Shown here in pieces: positions 33,193 to 41,391 of a stretch of 64,000 nucleotides of DNA. Position 1 is the stretch's first letter. The number at the start of each line of letters is the position of its first letter. The DNA is taken from positions 3,844,001 through 3,908,000 of the forward strand of contig NZ_CP195100.1 of assembly GCF_051175315.1 (NCBI RefSeq), in the 5' to 3' direction. The stretch comes from Tundrisphaera sp051175315. Its GTDB lineage: Bacteria > Planctomycetota > Planctomycetia > Isosphaerales > Isosphaeraceae. Under the pieces are notes generated by a model, which worked only from the letters and a program-made list of their open reading frames with translations, was not told the DNA's origin and ran no database searches. The translations under genes and the position numbers were made by a program.

Positions 33193-35859
33193 GTGGCCCG
33201 AAAGTCCGCCAAGACAGCATCCACCGACGAGACGCCCAAGGCCGCCCCCAAGAAGCGGGCCGCGGCCAAACCCAAGGCGGCCGCCGCCACGCCGAAGCCG
33301 AAGAAAACGGCCGCGGCCTCGTCGGCCGCGGGAGGCGGCGGCAAGGGCCGGAGCCTGGTCATCGTCGAGAGCCCCAAGAAAGCCAAGTCGATCAATAAGT
33401 TCCTCGGCTCCGGCTTCGTCGTGAAGGCCAGCATGGGGCACGTCCGCGACCTGCCCAAGCGCAAGCTCGGTCTCGACGTGCTGGGCGGCTACGCCCCGTC
33501 CTACGAGATCATGACCGCCAAGAAGGAGACGATCCAGGACCTGAAGCGCGAGGCCGCCAAGGCCGAGACCGTCTACCTGGCGACCGACCCCGACCGCGAG
33601 GGAGAGGCCATCGCCTGGCACCTCCAGGAGGCGCTGGAACTGCCCGACGAGCGGGTGCGCCGGGTCATGTTCTACGAGATCACCGAGAAGGCCGTCAAAG
33701 AGGCGTTCAACCACGTCGGCCCGATCGACATGGACAAGGTGAACGCCCAGCAGGCCCGGCGGTTCCTGGACCGCTTCGTGGGATATGAGCTGTCCCCCTT
33801 GCTCTGGAAGAAGGTCGCCCGCCACCTCAGCGCCGGGCGGGTCCAGTCGGTCGCCGTCCGCCTGATCGCGGAGCGGGAGAAGGAGATCCGCGCCTTCGTC
33901 GCGGAGGAATACTGGAGGATCGGCGCGATCCTGTCCCCGGCCGGCTCGACCGCCGAGTCCGACCGCTTCGAGGCCGAGCTGGCCCAGTGGAAGGGGGAGA
34001 AGTTCGCCGCCAAGACCGGAGAGGAGGCCCAGGCGATCCGCGACGCCATCGCCTCCGCCCCGTTCCAGGTCGCCGAGGTCGAGGAGGTCGAGAAGCTCGA
34101 CAAGCCCGACGCCCCGTTCAAGACCAGCACGCTCCAGCAGCAGGCGGCCATCCGGCTCCGGTTCTCCGGCAAGCGGACGATGAAGATCGCCCAGGAGCTT
34201 TATGAAGGCATCGACGTCGGCGGAGACGGCCCGACCGGGCTCATCACCTACATGCGTACCGACAGCCTCCGCGTCTCCGACGACGCGGTGACCCAGGTCC
34301 GCGAGCAGATCCAGACCCGCTACGGCGACCGCTACCTGCCCGCCAAGCCCAACCGCTACGCCGCCGGCAAGCAGGCTCAGGAGGCCCACGAGGCGATCCG
34401 CCCGACCGAACTGGCCCACGACCCGGAGACGATCAAGGGCAAGCTGACGATCGACCAGTACAAGCTATACTCGTTGATCTACCGCCGATTCGTCGCCAGC
34501 CAGATGACCCCCGCCGTGTTCGCCGTGACCAACGTCTCGGCCCGGGCCGGCGACGGGCTGTTCAAGGCCCAGGGCAAGATCCTCAAGTTCGACGGCCATC
34601 GCAAGGTCCTCACCCCGGCCGGCAAGCAGGAAGATGCGCTCCTGCCCGCCTTGAGCGTCGGCATGGGGCTGGATCTCATCGAACTCAACCCGACCCAGCA
34701 CTTCACCCAGCCGCCGCCCCGGTTCTCCGAGGCCGCGCTGATCAAGGCGCTGGAGAAGGAGAACATCGGCCGGCCCTCCACCTACGCGCCGATCATCCAG
34801 ACGATCCAGGACCGGCTCTACGTCGAGCAGAAGGAACGCCGGTTCCACGCCACCGACCTGGGGATGCTGGTGACCGACCTTTTGGTCAAGCACTTCCCCA
34901 AGATCATGGACCTCAAGTTCACCGGCCACATGGAGGACGAGCTCGACGAGATCGCCACCGCCAAGATCGACATGACCAAGGTCCTGGACGAGTTCTACCA
35001 CCCGTTCAAGGAGTCGCTCCGCGTGGCCGAGACGGCCATGGAGAAGGTCCAGGTCATGTCGTCGGAGACCTGCACCGAGTGCGGCGCCCCGATGGTGGTC
35101 AAGTTCAGCAAGACCGGATCGTTCCTCGGCTGCTCCCGCTACCCCGAGTGCAAGTCGACGCGGCAGATGGACGGCACCGCCCGCGCCTCCGCCGTCGAGA
35201 CCGAGCACATGTGCCCCAAGTGCGGCAAGCCGCTGATGTTGCGGGACAGCAAGCGAGGGCCGTTCCTGTCGTGCTCGGGCTATCCCAAGTGCAAGGAGTC
35301 GTTCAACCTCGACCCGGTCACCAACCAGCCGGTCCCGTCCGCCGTCGAGACCGAGCACACCTGCGAGAAGTGCGGCAAGCCCATGGCGTTGCGACAGGGG
35401 TCGCGAGGGGCCTTCCTGGGCTGCACCGGCTACCCCAAGTGCCGCAACACCATGCCCGTGGACGACTCCGGCAAGCCGGTCGTCCCGGTCAAGGTGGACG
35501 TCAAGTGCGAGAAGTGCGGCGGCCCGATGGGGCTCAAGACGGGACGTCGGGGGGCCTTCCTCGGCTGCCTGAATTACCCCAAGTGCCGAAGCACGGCCCC
35601 GCTGCCCGATGACCTCAAGGAGCAGCTCGGCGACGCGGCCACCGCCGCCCCGGCCGCCGCCAGCGGGCCCGACCTCAAGTCGGTCGAGGTGGTGGAAACC
35701 TGCGAGAACTGCGGCGGGCCGATGCTCGTCCGCAAGGGCCGCCGGGGCTACTTCCTGGGCTGCGCCAAGTACCCCAAGTGCAAGGGGACCAAGGAGCCCG
35801 GCGAGGTGACCCTGGAACGGATCTCCGCCGTCACCGGGGCGCCGGCCGAGGCACAATAA
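33193..35859 (+). CDS. topA: DNA topoisomerase I with Lys/Ala-rich N-terminal tail and five zinc fingers
   Basis: Type IA topoisomerase that relaxes negative supercoils. The GTG start gives 888 residues. Residues 1-50 form a Lys/Ala/Pro tail like histone H1 ('PKKRAAAKPKAAAATPKPKK'), not usual in TopA. The toprim domain begins 'SLVIVESPKKAKSI' (54-67). 'TDPDREGEAIAWHL' carries the metal residues. The catalytic tyrosine is Y353 in 'LITYMRTDS'. After about residue 620 come five C4 zinc-ribbon repeats (first Cys C627), each of the form CxxCGxPM...FLGCxxYPxC. This is more than the three usual in E. coli TopA. A strong hairpin follows. Confidence 0.96.
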   Translation: MARKSAKTASTDETPKAAPKKRAAAKPKAAAATPKPKKTAAASSAAGGGGKGRSLVIVESPKKAKSINKFLGSGFVVKASMGHVRDLPKRKLGLDVLGGYAPSYEIMTAKKETIQDLKREAAKAETVYLATDPDREGEAIAWHLQEALELPDERVRRVMFYEITEKAVKEAFNHVGPIDMDKVNAQQARRFLDRFVGYELSPLLWKKVARHLSAGRVQSVAVRLIAEREKEIRAFVAEEYWRIGAILSPAGSTAESDRFEAELAQWKGEKFAAKTGEEAQAIRDAIASAPFQVAEVEEVEKLDKPDAPFKTSTLQQQAAIRLRFSGKRTMKIAQELYEGIDVGGDGPTGLITYMRTDSLRVSDDAVTQVREQIQTRYGDRYLPAKPNRYAAGKQAQEAHEAIRPTELAHDPETIKGKLTIDQYKLYSLIYRRFVASQMTPAVFAVTNVSARAGDGLFKAQGKILKFDGHRKVLTPAGKQEDALLPALSVGMGLDLIELNPTQHFTQPPPRFSEAALIKALEKENIGRPSTYAPIIQTIQDRLYVEQKERRFHATDLGMLVTDLLVKHFPKIMDLKFTGHMEDELDEIATAKIDMTKVLDEFYHPFKESLRVAETAMEKVQVMSSETCTECGAPMVVKFSKTGSFLGCSRYPECKSTRQMDGTARASAVETEHMCPKCGKPLMLRDSKRGPFLSCSGYPKCKESFNLDPVTNQPVPSAVETEHTCEKCGKPMALRQGSRGAFLGCTGYPKCRNTMPVDDSGKPVVPVKVDVKCEKCGGPMGLKTGRRGAFLGCLNYPKCRSTAPLPDDLKEQLGDAATAAPAAASGPDLKSVEVVETCENCGGPMLVRKGRRGYFLGCAKYPKCKGTKEPGEVTLERISAVTGAPAEAQ

Positions 35860-35887
35860 GACCCGGAGTCCCCCACGCTATTCAACC

Positions 35888-35922
35888 CGCCCCGCGTCGA
35901 GGAGATCCCCCGGCGCGGGGCG
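35888..35922 (+). terminator. Terminator after topA
   Basis: The 9-bp perfect arms cgccccgcg and cgcggggcg are followed by TCGTCGTTT, starting 28 bp after the topA stop. Confidence 0.65.
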
Positions 35923-36011
35923 TCGTCGTTTCGGTCCTGAGGCAGGGCGCAGGCTTTGCAACCTCAAAAGACATCGGCCCGTGACTTCCGCAAACCCTAC
36001 GGAGCGATCCC

Positions 36012-36266
36012 ATGCGTCAGCCCAACGTCAGCGTCTACGGCTCGATGACCTGCCCGGACACCGTCCGTGCCACCGAATTCCTGGACGCCCAGAAGGTCCC
36101 CTACGAGTTCAAGGATGTCGACCAGAACCCCGAGTACAACGACTTCATCGCCGGCCTGAACGGCGGCAAGCGGGTCATGCCCACGATCCGGGTGGAGAAC
36201 GACAACCTCATCAACCCGTCCTTGGACGAGTTGTCGAAGGCCGTCCAGGCCGCAGCCTCCAACTGA
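36012..36266 (+). CDS. Glutaredoxin-like protein with CPDT motif
   Basis: An 84-residue thioredoxin-fold protein with GGAG upstream of the ATG. It has the glutaredoxin active-site position 'GSMTCPDTVRATEFL' with a single-cysteine CPDT form, then 'VPYEFKDVDQNPEYND' and the cis-proline 'RVMPTIRVEND'. Lacking the second active-site cysteine, it would work by a monothiol mechanism or in Fe-S or glutathione-like chemistry. Such short mycoredoxin/glutaredoxin-like forms occur in bacteria without glutathione. It is alone between topA and a convergent gene. Confidence 0.82.
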   Translation: MRQPNVSVYGSMTCPDTVRATEFLDAQKVPYEFKDVDQNPEYNDFIAGLNGGKRVMPTIRVENDNLINPSLDELSKAVQAAASN

Positions 36267-36273
36267 CGGTCGC

Positions 36274-36654
36274 TCAGGATGTCCGCAGCCCCAGCCGAAC
36301 CAGGGCGATGATCTGGAACACGACGGCACTGCCGGTCGCCCACGGCTGGACGAACCCGGCCTTGAACACGAGATAGAGGTAGGCCAGGACCAGCACCAGG
36401 AAGATCGGCGTCAGGAACGGATCGATCCAGGAAGGCCGGCCGTCCGCCCGGGGCGTCGGGGTCCAGCCGATGAAGTAGCCGACCACGGCGAAGGCGACCG
36501 AGAACGGGATGCCATCGGCGACCTCGGCCCGACCCCGCTTGTCGTCCTCCGCGCCGGCGAACAGGATCAGGCTCAGGGCGATGACCGAGGCGATCGCCAG
36601 GTGATCGGTCGCCCGGATCGTCGGTCGCCGTGGCGGGATGTCCTGGAAATCCAC
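36274..36654 (-). CDS. Hypothetical membrane protein downstream of mnmG
   Basis: A 126-residue protein. The GTG at 36654 is chosen because GGAGG lies six bases upstream; an ATG at 36717 would overlap the mnmG end. Hydrophobic segments are 'HLAIASVIALSLILFAGA', 'GIPFSVAFAVVGYFIGW', 'PFLTPIFLVLVLAYLYLVF' and 'AVVFQIIALVRL', so about four spans. No family is recognised. It starts 31 bp after mnmG on the same strand, probably co-transcribed, and converges on the glutaredoxin gene. Confidence 0.65.
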   Translation of the reverse strand: MDFQDIPPRRPTIRATDHLAIASVIALSLILFAGAEDDKRGRAEVADGIPFSVAFAVVGYFIGWTPTPRADGRPSWIDPFLTPIFLVLVLAYLYLVFKAGFVQPWATGSAVVFQIIALVRLGLRTS

Positions 36655-36685
36655 CCGGAACCTCCGTCGCCCGGCCCGGGCGGTC

Positions 36686-38548
36686 TCAATCCATAGGATC
36701 GGGCGCCGGGTCCGCACGCCGGGCCGTCGGCCGCTTGAGGTGGACGAGCAGCGTGGCCACGTCGGCCGGGTTGATGCCGGTGATCCGCCCGGCCTGGCCG
36801 AGCGAGCGGGGACGGACCCGGGCGAACTGCTCGCGCGCCTCGGCCCGGAGTTGGGAGATCCCCGCGTAGTCGAGGTCGACCGGTAACGGCTTATCTTCTA
36901 GGCGTTGAAACCGCTCGACCTGTGCCGCCTGGCGATCGATATAGCCGCCGTACTTGGCCGCGATCGTGACCTGCTCGACCGCCGAGGAGTCGTCGGCGTA
37001 ATCGACCAGCGCGGGATGGATCGCCGTCAATTCCTCCCAGGTCGTCGGGGGGCGGCGGAGGATCTGCTCCAGGGTATCGCCGCCCACGCGCGTCGCCTTG
37101 AGATACGAGCCCAGGCGATCGATCCGATCGCGTCGACGTTCGAAACGGCCCCACCGCGCGTCGTCGACCAGCCCGATCGATCGGCCGAGTTCGGTCAGGC
37201 GGAGGTCGGCGTTGTCGGAGCGGAGCAGGAGGCGATACTCGGCGCGGCTGGTAAACATCCGATAGGGTTCGTCGACCCCCCGCGTCACGAGGTCGTCGAT
37301 CAGGACGCCAATATAGGCGCGAGATCGATCGATCACGAAGGCGTCTTCGTCCCGGGCCAGCCGGGCGGCGTTGATCCCGGCCATCAGCCCCTGCGCGGCG
37401 GCCTCCTCGTAGCCGGTCGTGCCGTTGATCTGCCCGGCGAAGAACAGGCCGGGGATCGCCTTGGTTTCCAGGGTCGCGTGCAACTGGGTGGGCGGTGCGT
37501 AGTCATATTCGACCGCATAGCCATAGCGCATGATCTCGGCGTGTTCCAGCCCGGGGATCATCGGGATGATGCGGTCCTGGACGTCGCGGGGGAGGCTGGT
37601 CGAGATCCCGTTGCAGTAGTATTCGAGCGTCTGCCGCCCCTCGGGTTCCAGGAAGATCTGATGCCCCTCGCGGTCGGCGAAGCGCACCACCTTGTCCTCG
37701 ATCGACGGGCAGTAACGCGGCCCGGTCCCCTGGATCTGCCCCGAGAACATCGGGGCCCGATCGAGGTTGGCCCGGATCACGTCGTGGACCTCGGGGGTGG
37801 TGCCCGTGATGTGGCAATCCATCTGCGTTTGCTCGATCCGATCGGTCAGGAACGAGAACGGGGCCGGGTCGGGATCGCCGGGCTGGGGCTGGAGCCGGGA
37901 GAAGTCGATGGTCCGGCCGTTGAGCCGTGGCGGCGTGCCGGTCTTGAATCGCTTCAGCTCGAAGCCGAGTTCGCGGAGGCTCCCCGAAAGCCCCTCGGCC
38001 GAGGCGTCCCCGGCCCGCCCCCCGGACGTCTTGACCTCGCCGGTGTGCATCAGGGCCCGCAGGAACGTCCCGGTCGTCACGACGATGGCGCGGGCCCGAT
38101 AGAGGACGTCGCCCCGGCACCGGACGCCGACGGCCCGGCCCCCCTCGACGGCGATCCCCTCGACCATCTCCTGCCGAAGGGTTAGATTTTCGCGCTTCTC
38201 GACGGCAAGCTTGGCGTGGGCCTGATAAAGCTTCTTGTCGCACTGGGCCCGGGGGCTGTGCATCGCGGGGCCCTTGCCGCGGTTGAGCAGGCGGAACTGG
38301 ATGGCCGAGGCGTCGGTCAGCAGGCCCATCGCCCCGCCGAGGGCGTCGACCTCCCGGACGATCTGCCCCTTGGCCACGCCGCCGATGGCCGGGTTGCAGC
38401 TCATCTGGCCCACGGCATCGGCGTTGATCGTCAGGAGGGCGGTCCGCCGGCCCATCGCGGCCGACGCCATCGCGGCCTCGATCCCGGCGTGCCCCGCGCC
38501 GATGACCAGGACGTCGAAGTGATACGGGTCGCGCGCGGGCGAGGTCAT
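36686..38548 (-). CDS. mnmG: tRNA uridine 5-carboxymethylaminomethyl modification enzyme MnmG (GidA)
   Basis: FAD protein that, with MnmE, builds cmnm5U at wobble U34 of tRNAs such as Lys(UUU), Glu(UUC) and Leu(UAA). It has 620 residues, the normal length. The FAD fingerprint 'VLVIGAGHAGIEAA' is at 13-26. 'MSCNPAIGGVAKGQIVREVD' is a family signature, and 'RPGYAVEYDY'-type and 'GQINGTTGYEEAAAQGL' segments follow. The helical C-terminal region ends 'INPADVATLLVHLKR', which binds MnmE. Notably one of its substrate tRNAs, tRNA-Lys(UUU), is intron-split in this same window. Confidence 0.96.
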   Translation of the reverse strand: MTSPARDPYHFDVLVIGAGHAGIEAAMASAAMGRRTALLTINADAVGQMSCNPAIGGVAKGQIVREVDALGGAMGLLTDASAIQFRLLNRGKGPAMHSPRAQCDKKLYQAHAKLAVEKRENLTLRQEMVEGIAVEGGRAVGVRCRGDVLYRARAIVVTTGTFLRALMHTGEVKTSGGRAGDASAEGLSGSLRELGFELKRFKTGTPPRLNGRTIDFSRLQPQPGDPDPAPFSFLTDRIEQTQMDCHITGTTPEVHDVIRANLDRAPMFSGQIQGTGPRYCPSIEDKVVRFADREGHQIFLEPEGRQTLEYYCNGISTSLPRDVQDRIIPMIPGLEHAEIMRYGYAVEYDYAPPTQLHATLETKAIPGLFFAGQINGTTGYEEAAAQGLMAGINAARLARDEDAFVIDRSRAYIGVLIDDLVTRGVDEPYRMFTSRAEYRLLLRSDNADLRLTELGRSIGLVDDARWGRFERRRDRIDRLGSYLKATRVGGDTLEQILRRPPTTWEELTAIHPALVDYADDSSAVEQVTIAAKYGGYIDRQAAQVERFQRLEDKPLPVDLDYAGISQLRAEAREQFARVRPRSLGQAGRITGINPADVATLLVHLKRPTARRADPAPDPMD

Positions 38549-38608
38549 GGCGGTCGGGTCTCGGTGCGTGGGGCTGGCGGGTCGTGGCGGTGGTCCGATC
38601 CTCCGATT

Positions 38609-41131
38609 TTACGGGATCGCGGGCCGCCGGGCATCCCCACTCGCGTGCCAACCCATCGCGATCGCCCGAGCGGATGGGCCTCCGGGATGGGGCCGGGCCG
38701 TCCTTTTCTTCGGGATCGACGCCAGCGTCGCGGGCGTCGCGGCGGCCGGGATCGCCCGGCCCCGGCCCGACGGGTCGAATGGGACGATCAGGTCGGGGCC
38801 GCCGGAGGCCGGCCGGTAGGTGAAGGCGGCGGCCTGCGTGTCGTAGATGGCCGGCTCGGTCCGGACCGACCCCGAGTAGTTGCCGGGCACCGGGATCGAG
38901 CGGCCCGGGCCCCGGACGCCGATCGCGACGATCTGATCCGAGCCCCCCTCGGATGGGCGGATGCGGAAAGCGGCCTGGGCCGGAAGGTAGACGGCCACAT
39001 CGGCCAGCCCGTCGCCGGTGTAGTCGGCGGGCACGGGGATCGCCTTGCCGACCCCCTTCGGCCCGATGCGGATCAGCCGGTTGGGGCCCCCCTCGGAAGG
39101 TCGGATCAGGAAGGCGGCCTTCGCCGGGAGGTAGACGGCGACGTCGGCCCGGCCGTCGCCGGTGTAGTCGGCCGGTGCCGGGATCGACCGGCCGGTCCCC
39201 TTCGTGCCGATCCGCACGACCCGGTCCGGCCCGCCCTCGGAGGGCCGGATGAGGAAGGCCCCCCGCGATGGCAGGTAGACCGCGACGTCGGCCTTGCCGT
39301 CGCCGGTGTAGTCGGCGGGCGTGGGTATCGACCGGCCGGCCCCCCGGAGTCCGATCGGGACGGTCCGGTCGGGGCCGCGGTCGCCGGGGCGGATCAGGTA
39401 GGCCCCCTGCGACGGCAAGTAGACCGCGAGTTGGGTCACACCAATGCCGTCGAAATCGGCGGCGGCGGGGATGGACTTTCCCGACCCAGCGATGCCGAAT
39501 GGAATGTTCCAGTCGTTGGAACCCGGGGAGCCGAAGGCGGGGCGGTAGGCGAAGGCGCCGGCTTCCGGGAGGTAGACCGCCAGGTTGGTCCGGCCGGAGC
39601 CGTCGAACGAGGCCGGCGGGGCCGGCGGAGGGGGCAGGGCGGGCCTCCCGGGCGTGGCCGATCCGAGGGCCCGCGCCACCGCGAATCGCGAGTAGAGGGA
39701 GGTCGAATCCGCGGAGCCCGCCGCGCCCGCGAGGAGGATGTTGCCGTCCGACTGGACCGCCAGGGCGGCGACCTCGGCGGATCGGACGGCCGCCCCGAGA
39801 TCATACCGGGCCAGCCCTGGGGAAGACGCATCCCCGAAGCTCGCGTCGGGCGATCCGTCCGCGTTGAATCGGGCCGCCGCGAACGCCCTGCGGGTGACGC
39901 CGCCCTCGACGGACGCCAGGGTGATGACGCCCCCGCCCACGAAGATCCGGCCGTCGGCCTGGATCCCCAGGGGACCGGCAAACGTCGTGCTCAGCAGGCC
40001 GGCCTGCCCGAACGAAGCGTCGGGCGTCCCGTCGGCGTTGAGCCGGTGCAGCGCCTGAGCATAGGGGAGGCCGCCGATCGAGGCGATCTCCTCGGTGGAC
40101 AGGACGATCTTGCCATCCGGTTGGACGGCCAGCCCCGCGACATCGGCGGAGAGGACCGACCTCGGGTCGCCCTGGTCACCGGGCAGGATCACCACCCCTC
40201 CGGGCGCGGCCGGGCCGCCGAAGGTGGTGTCGACCCGGCCGTCGGCGGCGAGCCTGATCACGGCGAAACTGGGATCCGTGATGCTGGGCCTGGTGTCCGC
40301 CGGGCCCGCCAGGATGATCCCGCCATCGGCCTGGATCGCCACCCGGGTCGGCGAGCTGTACAGGCCGGGGTCGGCCGTCGCCGTGCCGTTCACCCCGAAG
40401 CCGGTGTCGAGCGAGCCTTCGGGGTTGAGGCGGACGGCCGCATAGGATTGGCCCGAGCCGCCGACCAGGATGATGCGGCCGTCGGGCTGGAGGGCCATGG
40501 CACTCGCTTCGATGACGCCGGCCGAGGGGGATTCCCGGGCGCCAGGGGGATAGACCGCGAGTCCGTTGCTGCCGAACGTCGTGTCGAGCGACCCGTCCAC
40601 GTTGATCCGGATCACGGCGAACGTCGAGCCCGCATCGGGCGAGAACGGGGATCCCAGTTGCAACCGGCCCGCCGCGAGGATCTTGCCGTCCGGCTGGATG
40701 GCGACCACTCTGCCGATCTGGTTCCTCGCGAACGTTGACCGGGAAGAGACGGTGCTGAACGGGATCGCGACATCGACCTGGCCGCCCGTACCGAAGCCGG
40801 AGTCCGGGGAGCCGTCGGCATCGTAACGGGCGAGGATCAGCCTGCTGGTGACGCCGCTGGCCAGGCTGAGGCCGCTGGTGGTGACGACGGCCACGGCCAC
40901 GGCCTTCCCGTCCGGGAGGGCGAACAGGCCGGACATCGAGACGTTCGACAGGATGGCGGGCGATCCGGGGAGGGGTGTGTTCACGAAACCCCGGCCACCG
41001 CCGAACGCCGGGTCGAGGGCCCCGGCGCCGGCCAGCAATTCCCGACCTTCGAGCCGCTCGACGATCGCGATCGGGCGGGGCCGGCGCCGGGCGCGGCCCG
41101 ATCGGCCCGGCAGGATGCACGCGGCATTCAT
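38609..41131 (-). CDS. Surface protein: LExRxLL motif, delta-60 repeats and 48-residue tandem repeats
   Basis: An 840-residue exported protein; ATG 41131 puts the motif 'VERLEGRELLAGAG' near residues 23-36 after a basic start. Residues ~38-450 are delta-60 repeats, each with 'LDPAFGGGRG'/'LDTTFGSNG'-type openings and 'ALPDGK'/'IQPDGKILAAG' cores; about seven to eight copies. Residues ~460-790 are at least six copies of a 48-residue unit of the form PADYTGDGxADVAVYLP...FLIRPSEGGP..., FG-GAP-like. A basic Pro/Arg tail ends the protein. A beta-propeller-like cell-surface adhesin or matrix protein is likely; no enzyme residues are seen. Confidence 0.82.
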   Translation of the reverse strand: MNAACILPGRSGRARRRPRPIAIVERLEGRELLAGAGALDPAFGGGRGFVNTPLPGSPAILSNVSMSGLFALPDGKAVAVAVVTTSGLSLASGVTSRLILARYDADGSPDSGFGTGGQVDVAIPFSTVSSRSTFARNQIGRVVAIQPDGKILAAGRLQLGSPFSPDAGSTFAVIRINVDGSLDTTFGSNGLAVYPPGARESPSAGVIEASAMALQPDGRIILVGGSGQSYAAVRLNPEGSLDTGFGVNGTATADPGLYSSPTRVAIQADGGIILAGPADTRPSITDPSFAVIRLAADGRVDTTFGGPAAPGGVVILPGDQGDPRSVLSADVAGLAVQPDGKIVLSTEEIASIGGLPYAQALHRLNADGTPDASFGQAGLLSTTFAGPLGIQADGRIFVGGGVITLASVEGGVTRRAFAAARFNADGSPDASFGDASSPGLARYDLGAAVRSAEVAALAVQSDGNILLAGAAGSADSTSLYSRFAVARALGSATPGRPALPPPPAPPASFDGSGRTNLAVYLPEAGAFAYRPAFGSPGSNDWNIPFGIAGSGKSIPAAADFDGIGVTQLAVYLPSQGAYLIRPGDRGPDRTVPIGLRGAGRSIPTPADYTGDGKADVAVYLPSRGAFLIRPSEGGPDRVVRIGTKGTGRSIPAPADYTGDGRADVAVYLPAKAAFLIRPSEGGPNRLIRIGPKGVGKAIPVPADYTGDGLADVAVYLPAQAAFRIRPSEGGSDQIVAIGVRGPGRSIPVPGNYSGSVRTEPAIYDTQAAAFTYRPASGGPDLIVPFDPSGRGRAIPAAATPATLASIPKKRTARPHPGGPSARAIAMGWHASGDARRPAIP
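38800..39600 (-). repeat. Coding tandem repeat, 144-bp period
   Basis: Within the surface-protein gene, units of 144 bp (48 codons) repeat about five to six times. The middle three are closest, all containing 'PADYTGDG', 'DVAVYLP' and 'IRPSEGG'. The period is a whole number of codons, so copy number can change without frameshift. Confidence 0.7.
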
Positions 41132-41391
41132 GGCGAGAATCCCCTGATCCGCGGTGGGCGGGGCACCCACGCGACGACGCGCGGGCCGCCCCGCATCGGA
41201 TCGGTGTAAATATGTCATATGGGTTCGGTCGGCGGAGGTCAAAGGGTCGGCGAAATTCCCCGCCGCGCGGGCCGGTCAACTTTGCCGTGACAATCCCGCC
41301 CGCCTGCGCTATGCTCGACGGATGTCTCGGCGGGGTCGGGGGGCGGTCGTGCCCCCGACGCCGGACCGACCCGTCGCCCCGTGGACGACCC

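Noticed and set aside
38800..39600. CRISPR-like or non-coding tandem array
   Set aside because: The 144-bp period is a multiple of three, units have no unique spacers, and they encode a continuous repeated protein sequence.
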